From: Aquabacterium humicola
GTDB taxonomy: Bacteria > Pseudomonadota > Gammaproteobacteria > Burkholderiales > Burkholderiaceae_C
Reading direction: 5' to 3'
NCBI RefSeq assembly: GCF_030167915.1
Contig: NZ_JARGNB010000001.1
Location: forward strand, 682,001-746,000
DNA: 64,000 bases
Under the pieces are notes generated by a model that saw only the letters and a program-made list of their open reading frames with translations, was not told the origin of the DNA and did not search any database. Positions 18,019 through 28,543 of the stretch are shown piece after piece. A program made the position numbers and the translations under genes. How positions within the stretch are numbered: the stretch's first letter is position 1; every line of letters starts with the position of its first letter.

Positions 18019-18663
18019 TCAGCGGGGCACGGCGGCTGCCAGACCGTTCTCGAAATGCTGCCGCATCAAGCGCTCGGCCGCGACCGGGTCGCGCGCCTCG
18101 ATGGCTTCCATCAGCGCGCGGTGCTCGTCGAGCGACTCGGCGATGCGGCCCTGGCGGAACAACGAGTGGTGGCGGTTGAGCTTCATCATCTTGCGCAGGT
18201 CCTGCACCGTGTGCTGCAGCCAGCGGTTGCCTGACATCTCGAGCAGCGCGAGGTGGAACTGCTCGTTGGCGGCGAAGAACACGTCGCGCTGCCGTGTGTG
18301 CTTCTCGAGCTTGTCGTGCAGCGTGCGCAGGCGCTTGATCTGCTCGCCGCCGCCCTCGCGTGCCACCACCGCCGCGGCATCGGCCTCGAGCAGGCCGAGC
18401 AGGTGGTAGATCTGCGTCACGTCGTCGGCCGACATCTCGGTGACGTAGGCACCGCGGCGCACCTTCATCGTCACCAGGCCCTCGACTGCCAGCACCTTCA
18501 GCGCCTCGCGCAGCGGCGTGCGGCTGATGCCGTAGTCGGCCGCGATCTTCTGCTCGTCGATCCAGCTGCCGGGCTCCAGCTCGCGCGCGAAGATCTGCTG
18601 GCGCAGCCTTTCGGCGACGTCCTGGTACAGCGCGCGCGGGGTCAGTGGCGGGTTCGCGAGCAT
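18019..18663 (-). CDS. GntR/FadR-family regulator with FCD domain
   Basis: About 214 residues from ATG 18663 (a longer start at 18708 would run into the presumed operator). An N-terminal winged helix ([44 protein letters not shown]) is followed by a helical FCD ligand domain ([42 protein letters not shown]). FCD regulators bind organic acids or acyl-CoA-like ligands. It is divergent from the methylmalonyl-CoA mutase gene, so a role in controlling propionate/methylmalonate genes is likely (inference). Confidence 0.9.
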   Translation of the reverse strand: MLANPPLTPRALYQDVAERLRQQIFARELEPGSWIDEQKIAADYGISRTPLREALKVLAVEGLVTMKVRRGAYVTEMSADDVTQIYHLLGLLEADAAAVVAREGGGEQIKRLRTLHDKLEKHTRQRDVFFAANEQFHLALLEMSGNRWLQHTVQDLRKMMKLNRHHSLFRQGRIAESLDEHRALMEAIEARDPVAAERLMRQHFENGLAAAVPR

Positions 18664-18690
18664 CGGGGCTTCCGTCTCGGGTATTCGTGA

Positions 18691-18718
18691 TTCATAATTA
18701 TGCATCATGTATCATGCG
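18691..18718. promoter_or_regulatory. AT-rich palindromic patch between the FadR-type regulator and mutase
   Basis: Contains the perfect palindrome CATAATTATG (18693-18702) followed by repeated CATCATGTATCATG-type half sites. Such an AT-rich patch is rare in this window. It lies about 30-55 bases upstream of the regulator start and 56-83 bases upstream of the mutase start, the expected place for a shared FadR-type operator and promoters. Confidence 0.5.
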
Positions 18719-18773
18719 CGGCAAGCCGGCTACTGGACCGGTTGGTTGCAAGAGATCTCGCCGGAGCCCGTTC

Positions 18774-20933
18774 ATGTCCAACGCCCCTGAATTCAACCGC
18801 GCCACCCTCGACCAATGGGCGAAGGCGGCGGCCAAGTCGGCGCCCGGCGGCGACGTGAGCGCGCTGAACTGGGTGACGCCCGAAGGGCTGACGGTCAAGC
18901 CCCTGTACACCGCGGCCGACACCGCGAACCTGCCGCACGCCGACACGCTGCCCGGCTTCGAGCCCTTCATCCGCGGCCCGCAGGCCACGATGTACGCGGT
19001 GCGGCCGTGGACCATCCGCCAGTACGCCGGCTTCTCGACCGCCGAGGAATCGAACGCCTTCTACCGCAAGGCGCTGGCCGCCGGGGCACAGGGCGTCAGC
19101 GTGGCCTTCGACCTCGCGACGCACCGCGGCTACGACTCGGACCACCCGCGCGTCACCGGCGACGTCGGCAAGGCCGGCGTGGCGATCGACTCGGTCGAGG
19201 ACATGAAGATCCTGTTCGACGGCATCCCGCTCGACAAGGTGTCAGTGTCGATGACGATGAACGGCGCGGTGCTGCCGGTGCTGGCGGGCTACGTCGTCGC
19301 GGCCGAGGAGCAGGGCGTGCCGCAGGCGCAGCTGTCGGGGACCATCCAGAACGACATCCTCAAGGAGTTCATGGTCCGCAACACCTACATCTTCCCGCCC
19401 GAACCCTCGATGCGCATCATCGCGGACATCATCGAGTACACGGCGCAGAAGATGCCGAAGTTCAACTCGATCTCGATCTCCGGCTACCACATGCAGGAAG
19501 CCGGCGCGAACCAGGCGCTCGAGCTCGCGTTCACGCTGGCCGACGGCCAGGAGTACGTGAAGACGGCGATGGCCAAGGGCCTGGACGTCGACGAGTTCGC
19601 CGGCCGCCTGTCGTTCTTCTGGGCGATCGGCATGAACTTCTATCTGGAGATCGCCAAGATGCGCGCCGCGCGCCTCTTGTGGTGCCGGATCATGAAGGGT
19701 GTCGGCGCGAAGAACCCGAAGAGCCTGATGCTGCGCACGCACTGCCAGACCTCGGGCTGGAGCCTGACCGAGCAGGACCCGTACAACAACGTCGTGCGCA
19801 CGACGATCGAGGCGATGGCCGCTGTCTTTGGCGGTACGCAGAGCCTGCACACCAACTCCTTCGACGAGGCGATCGCGCTGCCCACCGAGTTCTCCGCGCG
19901 CATCGCGCGCAACACCCAGCTGATCATCCAGGAAGAGACGCACATCACCAGCGTCGTCGATCCCTGGGCCGGCAGCTACATGATGGAGACGCTCACCCAG
20001 CAGATGGCCGACCAGGCCTGGGCCATCATCGAGGAAGTGCAGGCGATGGGCGGCATGACCCGCGCCGTCGACTCCGGCTGGGCCAAGCTGAAGATCGAGG
20101 CCAGCGCCGCCGAGAAGCAGGCCCGCATCGATTCCGGCAAGGACGTGATCGTCGGCGTCAACAAGTACCGGCTGCAGAAGGAAGATCCGGTCGACATCCT
20201 CGAGGTCGACAACGTCCGGGTACGCGAGCAGCAGATCGCGCGGCTGCAGTCGATCAAGTCGACGCGGGATGCCGATGCCGTGCGCGCCGCGCTGCGGGCA
20301 CTGACCGAGGCGGCCCAGACCGGCCAGGGCAATCTGTTGGACCTGAGCATCCAGGCGATGCGCGTGCGCGCCACCGTCGGCGAGGTCAGCGACGCGCTCG
20401 AGACCGTGTTCGGCCGCCACCGCGCCGACATCCAGAAGGTCACCGGCGTCTACGCGGCGGCCTACGACTCGGCCGAAGGCTGGGAGAAGTTGAAGGCCGA
20501 GATCGCCGCCTTCGCCGACGAAGCCGGCCGCCGCCCGCGCGTGATGATCGCCAAGCTCGGCCAGGACGGCCACGATCGCGGCGCGAAGGTCGTCGCCACC
20601 GCGTTCGCCGACCTCGGCTACGACGTCGACATGGGCCCGCTGTTCCAGACGCCCGAGGAATGCGCGCGCCAGGCGATCGAGAACGACGTGCATGCCGTGG
20701 GCATCTCGACGCTCGCGGCGGGCCACAAGACGCTGGTGCCGGCGATCATCGACGAGCTGAAGAAGCAGGGCGCCGACGACATCATCGTCTTCGTCGGTGG
20801 CGTGATCCCGCAGCAGGACTACGGCTTCCTCTACGACGCCGGCGTCAAGGGCATCTACGGGCCGGGCACGCCGATCCCGGTCAGTGCGAAGGATGTGCTG
20901 GAGCAGATCAAGGCGGCAGCGGTCCGGGTGTGA
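18774..20933 (+). CDS. Methylmalonyl-CoA mutase, single-chain
   Basis: 719 residues; adenosylcobalamin-dependent conversion of (R)-methylmalonyl-CoA to succinyl-CoA. The N-terminal TIM barrel has [36 protein letters not shown] and [12 protein letters not shown]. The C-terminal cobalamin domain has [14 protein letters not shown], with the cobalt-ligating His at about residue 600, and ends normally. One chain carries both catalytic and B12 domains, as in the homodimeric ScpA/Sbm type. It is followed by a toxin-antitoxin pair and then MeaB, its chaperone. Under the divergent FadR-type regulator. Symbol withheld because naming varies (scpA, mcmA, bhbA). Confidence 0.97.
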   Translation: MSNAPEFNRATLDQWAKAAAKSAPGGDVSALNWVTPEGLTVKPLYTAADTANLPHADTLPGFEPFIRGPQATMYAVRPWTIRQYAGFSTAEESNAFYRKALAAGAQGVSVAFDLATHRGYDSDHPRVTGDVGKAGVAIDSVEDMKILFDGIPLDKVSVSMTMNGAVLPVLAGYVVAAEEQGVPQAQLSGTIQNDILKEFMVRNTYIFPPEPSMRIIADIIEYTAQKMPKFNSISISGYHMQEAGANQALELAFTLADGQEYVKTAMAKGLDVDEFAGRLSFFWAIGMNFYLEIAKMRAARLLWCRIMKGVGAKNPKSLMLRTHCQTSGWSLTEQDPYNNVVRTTIEAMAAVFGGTQSLHTNSFDEAIALPTEFSARIARNTQLIIQEETHITSVVDPWAGSYMMETLTQQMADQAWAIIEEVQAMGGMTRAVDSGWAKLKIEASAAEKQARIDSGKDVIVGVNKYRLQKEDPVDILEVDNVRVREQQIARLQSIKSTRDADAVRAALRALTEAAQTGQGNLLDLSIQAMRVRATVGEVSDALETVFGRHRADIQKVTGVYAAAYDSAEGWEKLKAEIAAFADEAGRRPRVMIAKLGQDGHDRGAKVVATAFADLGYDVDMGPLFQTPEECARQAIENDVHAVGISTLAAGHKTLVPAIIDELKKQGADDIIVFVGGVIPQQDYGFLYDAGVKGIYGPGTPIPVSAKDVLEQIKAAAVRV

Positions 20934-20948
20934 TACTGTAATACGGTA
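20934..20948. promoter_or_regulatory. Tandem TACNGTA palindromes upstream of antitoxin gene
   Basis: TACTGTA and TACGGTA, one base apart, form a near-symmetrical 15-base site right after the mutase stop and about 20 bases before the antitoxin ATG. Ribbon-helix-helix antitoxins typically bind short repeated palindromes in this position, so this is a candidate autoregulatory operator and local promoter. Confidence 0.45.
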
Positions 20949-20967
20949 GTTCACCCGGGAGTCGATC

Positions 20968-21255
20968 ATGGCCGTATCCGTGCGCATGGACCCGTTGCTG
21001 GAGCGGGAACTCGAAGCCGCAGCCCAGCGTCAGGGCATCACGAAGTCTCAGTTCATCATCCAGGCGGTCGAACGGGCCCTGGGCAAGAAAAACCCGTTCG
21101 AATTGATGCAGCGCCTGATCGCGGAAGAGGAGCGTGCGGGCTACAAGCTCAAGCAGGCCTACGAGGGCCAGGAGCTGCCGTACGACACCGTCAAGTCGCG
21201 CGCGGCGTTGACGAAGAAGTTGAAGGCGAAGCACGGTGTTGGCGGCGATCGTTGA
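20968..21255 (+). CDS. Ribbon-helix-helix antitoxin
   Basis: 95 residues. The N-terminus VSVRMDPLLERELEAAAQRQ and ITKSQFIIQAVERAL form a beta-strand/helix/helix ribbon-helix-helix DNA-binding unit; the charged C-terminal half (LKQAYEGQELPYD, KKLKAKHG) would wrap the toxin. Its last 20 bases overlap the PIN-domain gene, the usual antitoxin-toxin coupling. It lies only 34 bases after the mutase stop, inside the propionate gene set. Confidence 0.8.
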   Translation: MAVSVRMDPLLERELEAAAQRQGITKSQFIIQAVERALGKKNPFELMQRLIAEEERAGYKLKQAYEGQELPYDTVKSRAALTKKLKAKHGVGGDR

Positions 21256-21655
21256 CGCCAGCGCCATCGTGGCGGCCTTCGGCGAGCGGCAGCGCGACAC
21301 CGCGCACTACCAGGCCTTGTTCGCGCGCGCGGCCGAAGAGGGCTGGCCGCTCGCGACCACCTGGCCGTGCGTCGTCGAAGCCAGCCACCTGCTGATGCCG
21401 CCGCGCCGTTTCGCCATGCTGCGCTGGGTGGCCGATGGCGGCGTGTCCGTCTACCCGTTCGCGCAGGATGCGCTGGATCCGATGGTTGAGCTGATGCGCC
21501 GCTACACCGAATCGCCTCGTACCGAGATGGACCTCGCCGACGCCTCGCTCGTCTGGCTGGCGGCGGACACCGGCGTCACGCAGGTCATGACGCTCGATCG
21601 AAGAGACTTTTCGCGCTACCGCCTGCCGGACGGCCGCACCTTCGAGATCCTGTAG
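21236..21655 (+). CDS. PIN-domain toxin (VapC-like ribonuclease)
   Basis: About 139 residues. PIN acidic residues are in place: Asp7 in AIVDASAIVAAF, Glu48 in CVVEASHLL, Asp99/Asp102 in EMDLADASLVWLA and Asp121 in MTLDRRDF. The family are Mg2+-dependent endoribonucleases, often cutting tRNA or rRNA. The start is GTG 21236 or TTG 21239, inside the antitoxin gene. The TAG stop abuts the meaB ATG with no gap, so toxin translation may affect meaB expression. Partner antitoxin is of ribbon-helix-helix type. Confidence 0.82.
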   Translation: MLAAIVDASAIVAAFGERQRDTAHYQALFARAAEEGWPLATTWPCVVEASHLLMPPRRFAMLRWVADGGVSVYPFAQDALDPMVELMRRYTESPRTEMDLADASLVWLAADTGVTQVMTLDRRDFSRYRLPDGRTFEIL

Positions 21656-22666
21656 ATGAGCCCCGACGACCAGGCGCTGCATGACGCGGTGACCGGCGAG
21701 CCCGGCCCGCGCCAGCGCCGCGCGATCGCCAAGACGATCACGCTGCTCGAGTCGACGCGCGCCGACCACCGCGCGCGTGCCGACGAGTTGCTGAACGCGC
21801 TGCTGCCGGCCTCGGGGCGCTCGTTCCGGCTCGGCATCTCGGGCGTGCCGGGCGTGGGGAAAAGCACCTTCATCGAGGCGCTGGGCCTCTACCTGATCGA
21901 GCGCGGCCACCGCGTCGCGGTGCTGGCGGTCGACCCGTCTTCCAGCGTCTCGGGCGGCTCGATCCTCGGCGACAAGACGCGCATGGAACGGCTGTCGATG
22001 CACGAGCGCGCCTACATCCGCCCCAGCCCCGCCAGCGGCACGCTCGGCGGCGTCGCGGAGAAGACGCGCGAGTCGCTGCTGGTGTGCGAGGCCGCGGGCC
22101 ACGACATCGTGATCGTCGAGACCGTCGGCGTCGGCCAGAGCGAGACCGCGGTCGCCGGCATGACGGACTGCTTTGTGCTGCTTCAGCTGCCCAACGCCGG
22201 CGACGACCTGCAAGCGATCAAGAAGGGCGTGATGGAGCTGGCGGACCTCGTCGTCATCAACAAGGCCGACCTGGACGAGGCGGCCGCGACGCGCGCCCGC
22301 GCGCAGATCACGTCGGCGCTGCGGCTGATCGGCCAGCACGGCAACCCGGAGCACGAGCACCACGATGCCCGCCTGTGGCAACCGCAGGTGCTGCAGCTGA
22401 GCGCGCTAAAGGCCAGCGGCCTCGATGACTTCTGGTCCGCGGTGTCGCGCTTTCGCGAGCTGCAGACCGCCAACGGCCGCCTTGCCGCGCGCCGCCATGC
22501 GCAGGACCATGCGTGGATGTGGGAACGCATCGACGCGGGGCTCAAGGACCGCTTCCGCCACCACCCCGACGTGCGCGCGGCGCTGCCGGCGCTGGCGGCC
22601 GAAGTACGCGGCGGCACCGTGGCCGCCTCGGTGGCCGCGCGGCGGCTGCTCGACCTGTTCCATTGA
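21656..22666 (+). CDS. meaB: Methylmalonyl-CoA mutase-associated GTPase MeaB
   Basis: 336 residues of the MeaB/ArgK G3E GTPase family, which loads and protects adenosylcobalamin in methylmalonyl-CoA mutase. The P-loop GVPGVGKST is at 63-71, [19 protein letters not shown] is the diagnostic block, [10 protein letters not shown] is the switch region and VINKADL the NKxD base-specificity motif. It begins on the base after the toxin stop and precedes the carboxylase beta gene by 22 bases. The mutase itself is upstream, separated by the toxin-antitoxin pair. Confidence 0.96.
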   Translation: MSPDDQALHDAVTGEPGPRQRRAIAKTITLLESTRADHRARADELLNALLPASGRSFRLGISGVPGVGKSTFIEALGLYLIERGHRVAVLAVDPSSSVSGGSILGDKTRMERLSMHERAYIRPSPASGTLGGVAEKTRESLLVCEAAGHDIVIVETVGVGQSETAVAGMTDCFVLLQLPNAGDDLQAIKKGVMELADLVVINKADLDEAAATRARAQITSALRLIGQHGNPEHEHHDARLWQPQVLQLSALKASGLDDFWSAVSRFRELQTANGRLAARRHAQDHAWMWERIDAGLKDRFRHHPDVRAALPALAAEVRGGTVAASVAARRLLDLFH

Positions 22667-22688
22667 TTTGTCGAAGAAGGACCATTTC

Positions 22689-24221
<1,533 letters not shown>

Positions 24222-24235
24222 GAGGACGCCGCGCC

Positions 24236-26287
24236 ATGTTCACGAAGATTCTGATTGCCAACCGGGGCGAGATCGCCTGCCGCGTCATCCAGACCGCCCG
24301 CAAGATGGGCATCGCCACCGTCGCGGTGCATTCCGAGGCCGACAAGGACGCGCGCCACGTCGAGCTGGCCGACGAAGCCGTGCTGCTGGGGCCGGCGCCC
24401 TCGCGCGAGTCCTACCTCGTCGCCGACAAGATCATCGCCGCCGCGAAATCCACCGGTGCGCAGGCCATCCATCCCGGCTACGGCTTCCTGTCCGAGAACG
24501 AGGACTTCGCCAGGCGCGTCGAGGAGGAGGGCCTGGTCTTCATCGGTCCGAAGCACTACTCGATCGCCGCGATGGGCGACAAGATCGCGTCAAAGAAGCT
24601 GGCCAACGAGGCCAAGGTCAACACCATTCCCGGCTGGAACGACGCGATCGAGTCGCCCGAGCGGGCGGTGGAGATCGCGCGCGACATCGGCTATCCGGTG
24701 ATGATCAAGGCCAGTGCCGGGGGCGGGGGCAAGGGCCTGCGCGTCGCCTTCAACGACAAGGAAGCGCTGGACGGCTTCACCTCCTGCCGCAACGAGGCCA
24801 AGGCGAGCTTCGGCGACGACCGCATCTTCATCGAGAAGTTCGTCGAGCAGCCGCGGCACATCGAGATCCAGGTGCTGGGCGACGCGCACGGCAATTGCGT
24901 CTACCTGTGGGAGCGCGAGTGCTCGATCCAGCGCCGCCACCAGAAGGTGATCGAGGAGGCGCCGTCGCCCTTCATCAGCGACGCCACGCGCCGCGCGATG
25001 GGCGAGCAGGCGGTGGCGCTGGCGAAGGCCGTGAGGTACCAGAGCGCGGGCACAGTCGAGTTCGTCGTCGGCAAGGACCAGTCGTTCTACTTCCTCGAGA
25101 TGAATACGCGGCTGCAGGTCGAGCACCCGGTCACCGAGTGCATCACCGGGCTGGACCTCGTCGAGCAGATGATCCGCGTCGCGGCCGGCGAGAAGCTGGC
25201 GTTCGCGCAAGCCGACATCCCGCGCCGCGGCTGGGCGATCGAGTGCCGCATCAACGCCGAGGACCCGTTCCGCAACTTCCTGCCGTCGACCGGGCGCCTG
25301 GTGCGCTACCAGCCGCCGGCTGCGGACCTGGTGCAGGGCGTCACCACGCTGCAGGGCGCGGCTTATGAAGGCGATCGCTTCGGCGGCGTTCGCGTGGACA
25401 CCGGCGTCTACGAAGGCGGCGAGATCCCGATGTTCTACGACTCGATGATCGCCAAGCTGATCGTGCACGGGCGCGACCGCGCCGACGCGATCGCCAAGAT
25501 GCGCGAGGCCTTGAACGGCTTCGTGATCCGCGGCATCTCGAGCAACATCCCGTTCCAGGCCGCGCTGCTGGCGCACCCGAAGTTCGCGACCGGCGACTTC
25601 AACACCGGCTTCATCGCCGAACACTACCCGAAGGGCTTCCGCGCCGAGGACGTGCCGCACGACGATCCGGACTTCCTGGTCGCGCTGGCGGCCGCTGCGA
25701 ACCGGCGTTACCTGGAACGGGCCGCCGGCATCACCGGCCAGTTGCCGGGGCATGGCGTGCAGATCGGCGAGCAGTTCGTCGTCGTCATCCGGGGCCAGGG
25801 CGGGCAGTTCGAGCACCGGCCGGTGCGCGTGCAGCAGAACGGCGAGCTGGTCGTCACCGTCGGCGAACGGCGCTACGCGCTGGCCAAGGACTGGCGCTTC
25901 CGCGCGATCCGCGCCAGCGGCCGCTGCAACGGCGAAGCCTTCGTCGCGCAGATCGAGCGCCACGGGCTGTGGTTGCGCGTTGCGCACAACGGCCGCCAGA
26001 TCGACGCGCAGGTGCTGGCCCCGCGTGCGGCCGAACTGCTGCGCGTGATGCCGTTCAAGGCGCCGGCGGACATGAGCAAGTTCCTGCTGTCGCCGATGCC
26101 GGGCCTGCTGGTGAACATCGCCGTGCAGCCCGGCCAGCCGGTGCAGGCGGGTGAACGGCTGGCGGTCATCGAAGCGATGAAAATGGAGAACATCCTCACC
26201 GCATCGCAGGACGGCACCGTGAGCGAGGTGCTGGCCAAGCAGGGCGAGAGCCTGGCGGTCGACCAGCCCATCCTGCGCTTCGCCTGA
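24236..26287 (+). CDS. pccA: Propionyl-CoA carboxylase alpha chain (biotin carboxylase + BCCP)
   Basis: 683 residues. The N-terminal biotin carboxylase domain starts FTKILIANRGEIACRVIQTA and includes ASAGGGGKGLRVA (ATP grasp), ECSIQRRHQKVIEEAPS and EMNTRLQVEHPVTE. A BT-like linker (about 460-610) follows. The C-terminal biotinyl domain has VIEAMKMENIL with Lys649 as the biotin site. Together with the beta chain it makes methylmalonyl-CoA from propionyl-CoA. The biotin synthase gene follows 27 bases later, so cofactor synthesis is physically linked to the biotin enzyme. Confidence 0.95.
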   Translation: MFTKILIANRGEIACRVIQTARKMGIATVAVHSEADKDARHVELADEAVLLGPAPSRESYLVADKIIAAAKSTGAQAIHPGYGFLSENEDFARRVEEEGLVFIGPKHYSIAAMGDKIASKKLANEAKVNTIPGWNDAIESPERAVEIARDIGYPVMIKASAGGGGKGLRVAFNDKEALDGFTSCRNEAKASFGDDRIFIEKFVEQPRHIEIQVLGDAHGNCVYLWERECSIQRRHQKVIEEAPSPFISDATRRAMGEQAVALAKAVRYQSAGTVEFVVGKDQSFYFLEMNTRLQVEHPVTECITGLDLVEQMIRVAAGEKLAFAQADIPRRGWAIECRINAEDPFRNFLPSTGRLVRYQPPAADLVQGVTTLQGAAYEGDRFGGVRVDTGVYEGGEIPMFYDSMIAKLIVHGRDRADAIAKMREALNGFVIRGISSNIPFQAALLAHPKFATGDFNTGFIAEHYPKGFRAEDVPHDDPDFLVALAAAANRRYLERAAGITGQLPGHGVQIGEQFVVVIRGQGGQFEHRPVRVQQNGELVVTVGERRYALAKDWRFRAIRASGRCNGEAFVAQIERHGLWLRVAHNGRQIDAQVLAPRAAELLRVMPFKAPADMSKFLLSPMPGLLVNIAVQPGQPVQAGERLAVIEAMKMENILTASQDGTVSEVLAKQGESLAVDQPILRFA

Positions 26288-26314
26288 CGTGAGCACTCTT
26301 CCTGGAGCAGTTTC

Positions 26315-27334
26315 TTGAGCACTTCTTCCGTCGTCGAATCCCAGCCGATCCAGATCCAGCGCAAGCCGACGCCCGTCGCGCCGATTCCGGCCACCGCCGC
26401 CTGGACGCCCGAGCGCATCGAGGCGCTGCTGGCGCTGCCCTTCATGGAACTGGTGTACCGGGCGCAGACCGTGCACCGCGAGCACTTCCCGCAGCGCGAC
26501 GTCGAGCTGGCGTCGCTGCTGTCGGTGAAGACCGGCGGCTGCCCGGAGGACTGCGGCTATTGCCCGCAGTCGGTGCACTACGACACCGGCGTCGAGGCGA
26601 CGAAGATGATGGAGCCCGATGCGGTGCTCGAGGCGGCACGCGCGGCGCAGGCCGCCGGCGCCTCGCGCTTCTGCATGGGTGCGGCCTGGCGCAGCCCGAA
26701 CGACCGCGACATCGAGAAGGTGGCGGTGCTGGTGCGCGAAGTACGCGGCCTGGGCCTCGAGACCTGCGCGACGCTGGGCATGCTGAAGCCCGCGCAGGCG
26801 GCGACCCTGAAGGACGCCGGCCTCGACTTCTACAACCACAACCTCGACTCGTCGCCGGACTTCTACGACCAGGTGATCCACACGCGCGACTACCAGGACC
26901 GCCTGGACACGCTGCAGCACGTGCGCGAGGCCGGCATCAAGGTCTGCTGCGGCGGCATCCTCGGCATGGGCGAGACGCGGGCGCAGCGCGCCGGGCTGAT
27001 CGCGCAGCTGGCGAACCTCGATCCGGCGCCGGAATCGGTGCCCATCAACAACCTCGTGCGCGTCGGCGGCACGCCGCTCGAGAACCAGGAGCCGGTGGAC
27101 CCCTTCGAGGTCGTGCGCGTGATCGCCGCGGCGCGCATCACGATGCCGCGCGCCCGCGTGCGCCTGTCGGCCGGCCGCCGCGAGCTCGGTGACGGCATCC
27201 AGGCGCTGTGCTTCCTGGCCGGCGCGAACTCGATCTTCTACGGCGACAAGCTGCTGGTCACCGGCAATCCCGAGGTCGCCGACGACCGCGCGCTGCTGCA
27301 GCGGCTGGACTTGGCCGTCAGCTCGGAGCTGTGA
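26315..27334 (+). CDS. bioB: Biotin synthase
   Basis: 339 residues; radical-SAM enzyme inserting sulphur into dethiobiotin. [16 protein letters not shown] has the SAM-cluster cysteines 76, 80 and 83. [12 protein letters not shown] and [11 protein letters not shown] are BioB signatures, and the C-terminal [20 protein letters not shown] is present. The start is TTG at 26315, with GGAG at 26304-26307. A 30-residue N-terminal extension precedes the conserved body. No other bio genes are in the window. It stands between the carboxylase alpha chain and the probable epimerase, apparently in the same transcription unit. Confidence 0.96.
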   Translation: MSTSSVVESQPIQIQRKPTPVAPIPATAAWTPERIEALLALPFMELVYRAQTVHREHFPQRDVELASLLSVKTGGCPEDCGYCPQSVHYDTGVEATKMMEPDAVLEAARAAQAAGASRFCMGAAWRSPNDRDIEKVAVLVREVRGLGLETCATLGMLKPAQAATLKDAGLDFYNHNLDSSPDFYDQVIHTRDYQDRLDTLQHVREAGIKVCCGGILGMGETRAQRAGLIAQLANLDPAPESVPINNLVRVGGTPLENQEPVDPFEVVRVIAAARITMPRARVRLSAGRRELGDGIQALCFLAGANSIFYGDKLLVTGNPEVADDRALLQRLDLAVSSEL

Positions 27335-27336
27335 CG

Positions 27337-27798
27337 ATGGACAAGCCCTTCCGCATCCTCGGCATCCAGCAGATCGCCATCGGCGGGCCCGACAAGCAGC
27401 GGCTGAAGTCGCTGTGGGTGGACATGTTCGGGCTGTCGGTCAAGAGCACCTTCGTCAGCGAGCGCGAGAACGTCGACGAGGACATCTGCGCGCTCGGCGA
27501 AGGCGTGCATGCGGTCGAGGTCGACCTGATGCAGCCGCTCGATCCCGACAAGAAGCCGGCGGTCCACACGACGCCGCTGAACCACGTCGGCCTGTGGGTC
27601 GATGACCTGCGCGCGGCGGTCGACTGGATGACCGCCCACGGCGTGCGCTTCGCGCCCGGCGGCATCCGCCCCGGCGCCGCGGGCCACGACATCTGCTTCA
27701 TCCACCCGAAGGCGAACGACGAGTTCCCGATCGGCGGCGAGGGTGTGCTGATCGAGTTGGTGCAGGCGCCGGCGGACGTGATCGCGGCGCTGCGCTGA
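27337..27798 (+). CDS. VOC-family protein, probable methylmalonyl-CoA epimerase
   Basis: 153 residues with two glyoxalase-type modules: [15 protein letters not shown] at the start and [20 protein letters not shown], then [11 protein letters not shown] and [10 protein letters not shown]. The overall layout fits methylmalonyl-CoA epimerase, which interconverts the S and R forms between carboxylase and mutase, and the neighbours encode exactly those enzymes. In known epimerases the first metal ligand is a His in an IDHIGI-type motif; here the matching position is Gln12 (IQQIAI). The other likely ligands (His in LNHVG, Glu in LIELV) are retained. It starts 2 bases after bioB. A lactoylglutathione-lyase-like role is the alternative. 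Confidence 0.75.
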   Translation: MDKPFRILGIQQIAIGGPDKQRLKSLWVDMFGLSVKSTFVSERENVDEDICALGEGVHAVEVDLMQPLDPDKKPAVHTTPLNHVGLWVDDLRAAVDWMTAHGVRFAPGGIRPGAAGHDICFIHPKANDEFPIGGEGVLIELVQAPADVIAALR

Positions 27799-27800
27799 AT

Positions 27801-27819
27801 CCGCTTACTGGGTAAGCGG
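27801..27819. promoter_or_regulatory. Perfect 8-bp inverted repeat before the second toxin-antitoxin pair
   Basis: CCGCTTAC, TGG, GTAAGCGG. It starts 2 bases after the VOC stop and ends 40 bases before the AbrB-type antitoxin ATG. It could be the antitoxin operator or a weak terminator; no T-run follows, so operator is preferred. Confidence 0.5.
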
Positions 27820-27859
27820 CGTAGACTCGGGCCTCGCGACACTCGCACGGAGGGCCGTC

Positions 27860-28126
27860 ATGGCCAGCGCCACGTTGACAGAGAAGGGCCAGATCGTCAT
27901 CCCGGCACGCATCCGGGAGCGCTTCGGTCTGACGCCCGGTACACAGGTCGAATTCGTCGACGAAGGTGGCGTGCTGCGGCTGATCGTGCGGCGTCGCATC
28001 GCCCCCTCGGAACCGGCCGCCGGATTCGGGATGATCAAGGTCACGCGCAAGGCAGGCGTGCAGCGCCGCCTGTCGGAATTTGATCCCGCCAGCCTCGTGA
28101 TCAAGGGCACCGGACGGCGCAAGTGA
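27860..28126 (+). CDS. AbrB/MazE-type antitoxin (VapB-like)
   Basis: 88 residues. TLTEKGQIVIPARIRERFGL and PGTQVEFVDEGGVLRLI form the swapped-hairpin AbrB DNA-binding fold at the N-terminus; the basic C-terminus would hold the toxin. Its TGA overlaps the GTG of the following PIN gene in a GTGA junction. It is preceded by a perfect inverted repeat. Confidence 0.88.
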   Translation: MASATLTEKGQIVIPARIRERFGLTPGTQVEFVDEGGVLRLIVRRRIAPSEPAAGFGMIKVTRKAGVQRRLSEFDPASLVIKGTGRRK

Positions 28127-28542
28127 TCGCGGTCGACACCAACATCCTCGCGCGCTTCTACTGCGACGATCCCTCGGATCCGGAGGCCAAGCGTCAACGG
28201 CCGGCCGCCTACAAGGTGATGGTGGGGCCGGCGCCGGTGTTCGTGCCGCTGACGGTCGTCCTCGAGTTCGAGTGGGTCATGCGCGGCTTCTATGAGGCCG
28301 AGCCCGCAGCCTTCTGCGATGCCCTCGCTCACCTGCTGGGCATGCCGCACGTGACCGTCGATCGCTGGCAAGCCGCGAAGGATGCGGCCGAACTTCACCG
28401 CGAAGGCTTCGACTTTGCCGATGCCTTGCATTGGGCGCTCAGCGCCGGTTGCGAGCGATTGATCAGCTTCGACGATCGACGATTCGTTCGCAGAGCGAAG
28501 CGCCGCGGGCTGACACCCGCGGTGGAACTTCCCGCGCCTTGA
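28123..28542 (+). CDS. PIN-domain toxin (VapC-like)
   Basis: 139 residues. The PIN signature MIAVDTNILARFY gives Asp5; VVLEFEWVMRGFY gives Glu48 or Glu50; FDFADALHWALS gives Asp97/Asp100; ISFDDRRF gives Asp117/118. It should be a Mg2+-dependent endoribonuclease neutralised by the preceding AbrB-type antitoxin. It differs in sequence from the PIN protein at 21236-21655, and the antitoxins belong to different folds, so these are two separate modules and not a duplication. It ends 1 base before the stop of the convergent cysteine-rich gene. Confidence 0.88.
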   Translation: MIAVDTNILARFYCDDPSDPEAKRQRPAAYKVMVGPAPVFVPLTVVLEFEWVMRGFYEAEPAAFCDALAHLLGMPHVTVDRWQAAKDAAELHREGFDFADALHWALSAGCERLISFDDRRFVRRAKRRGLTPAVELPAP

Positions 28543-28543
28543 A

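Noticed and set aside
27860-28542. AbrB/PIN pair considered as a duplicate of the RHH/PIN pair
   Set aside because: The antitoxins have different folds and the PIN proteins share only catalytic positions, so they are independent modules.
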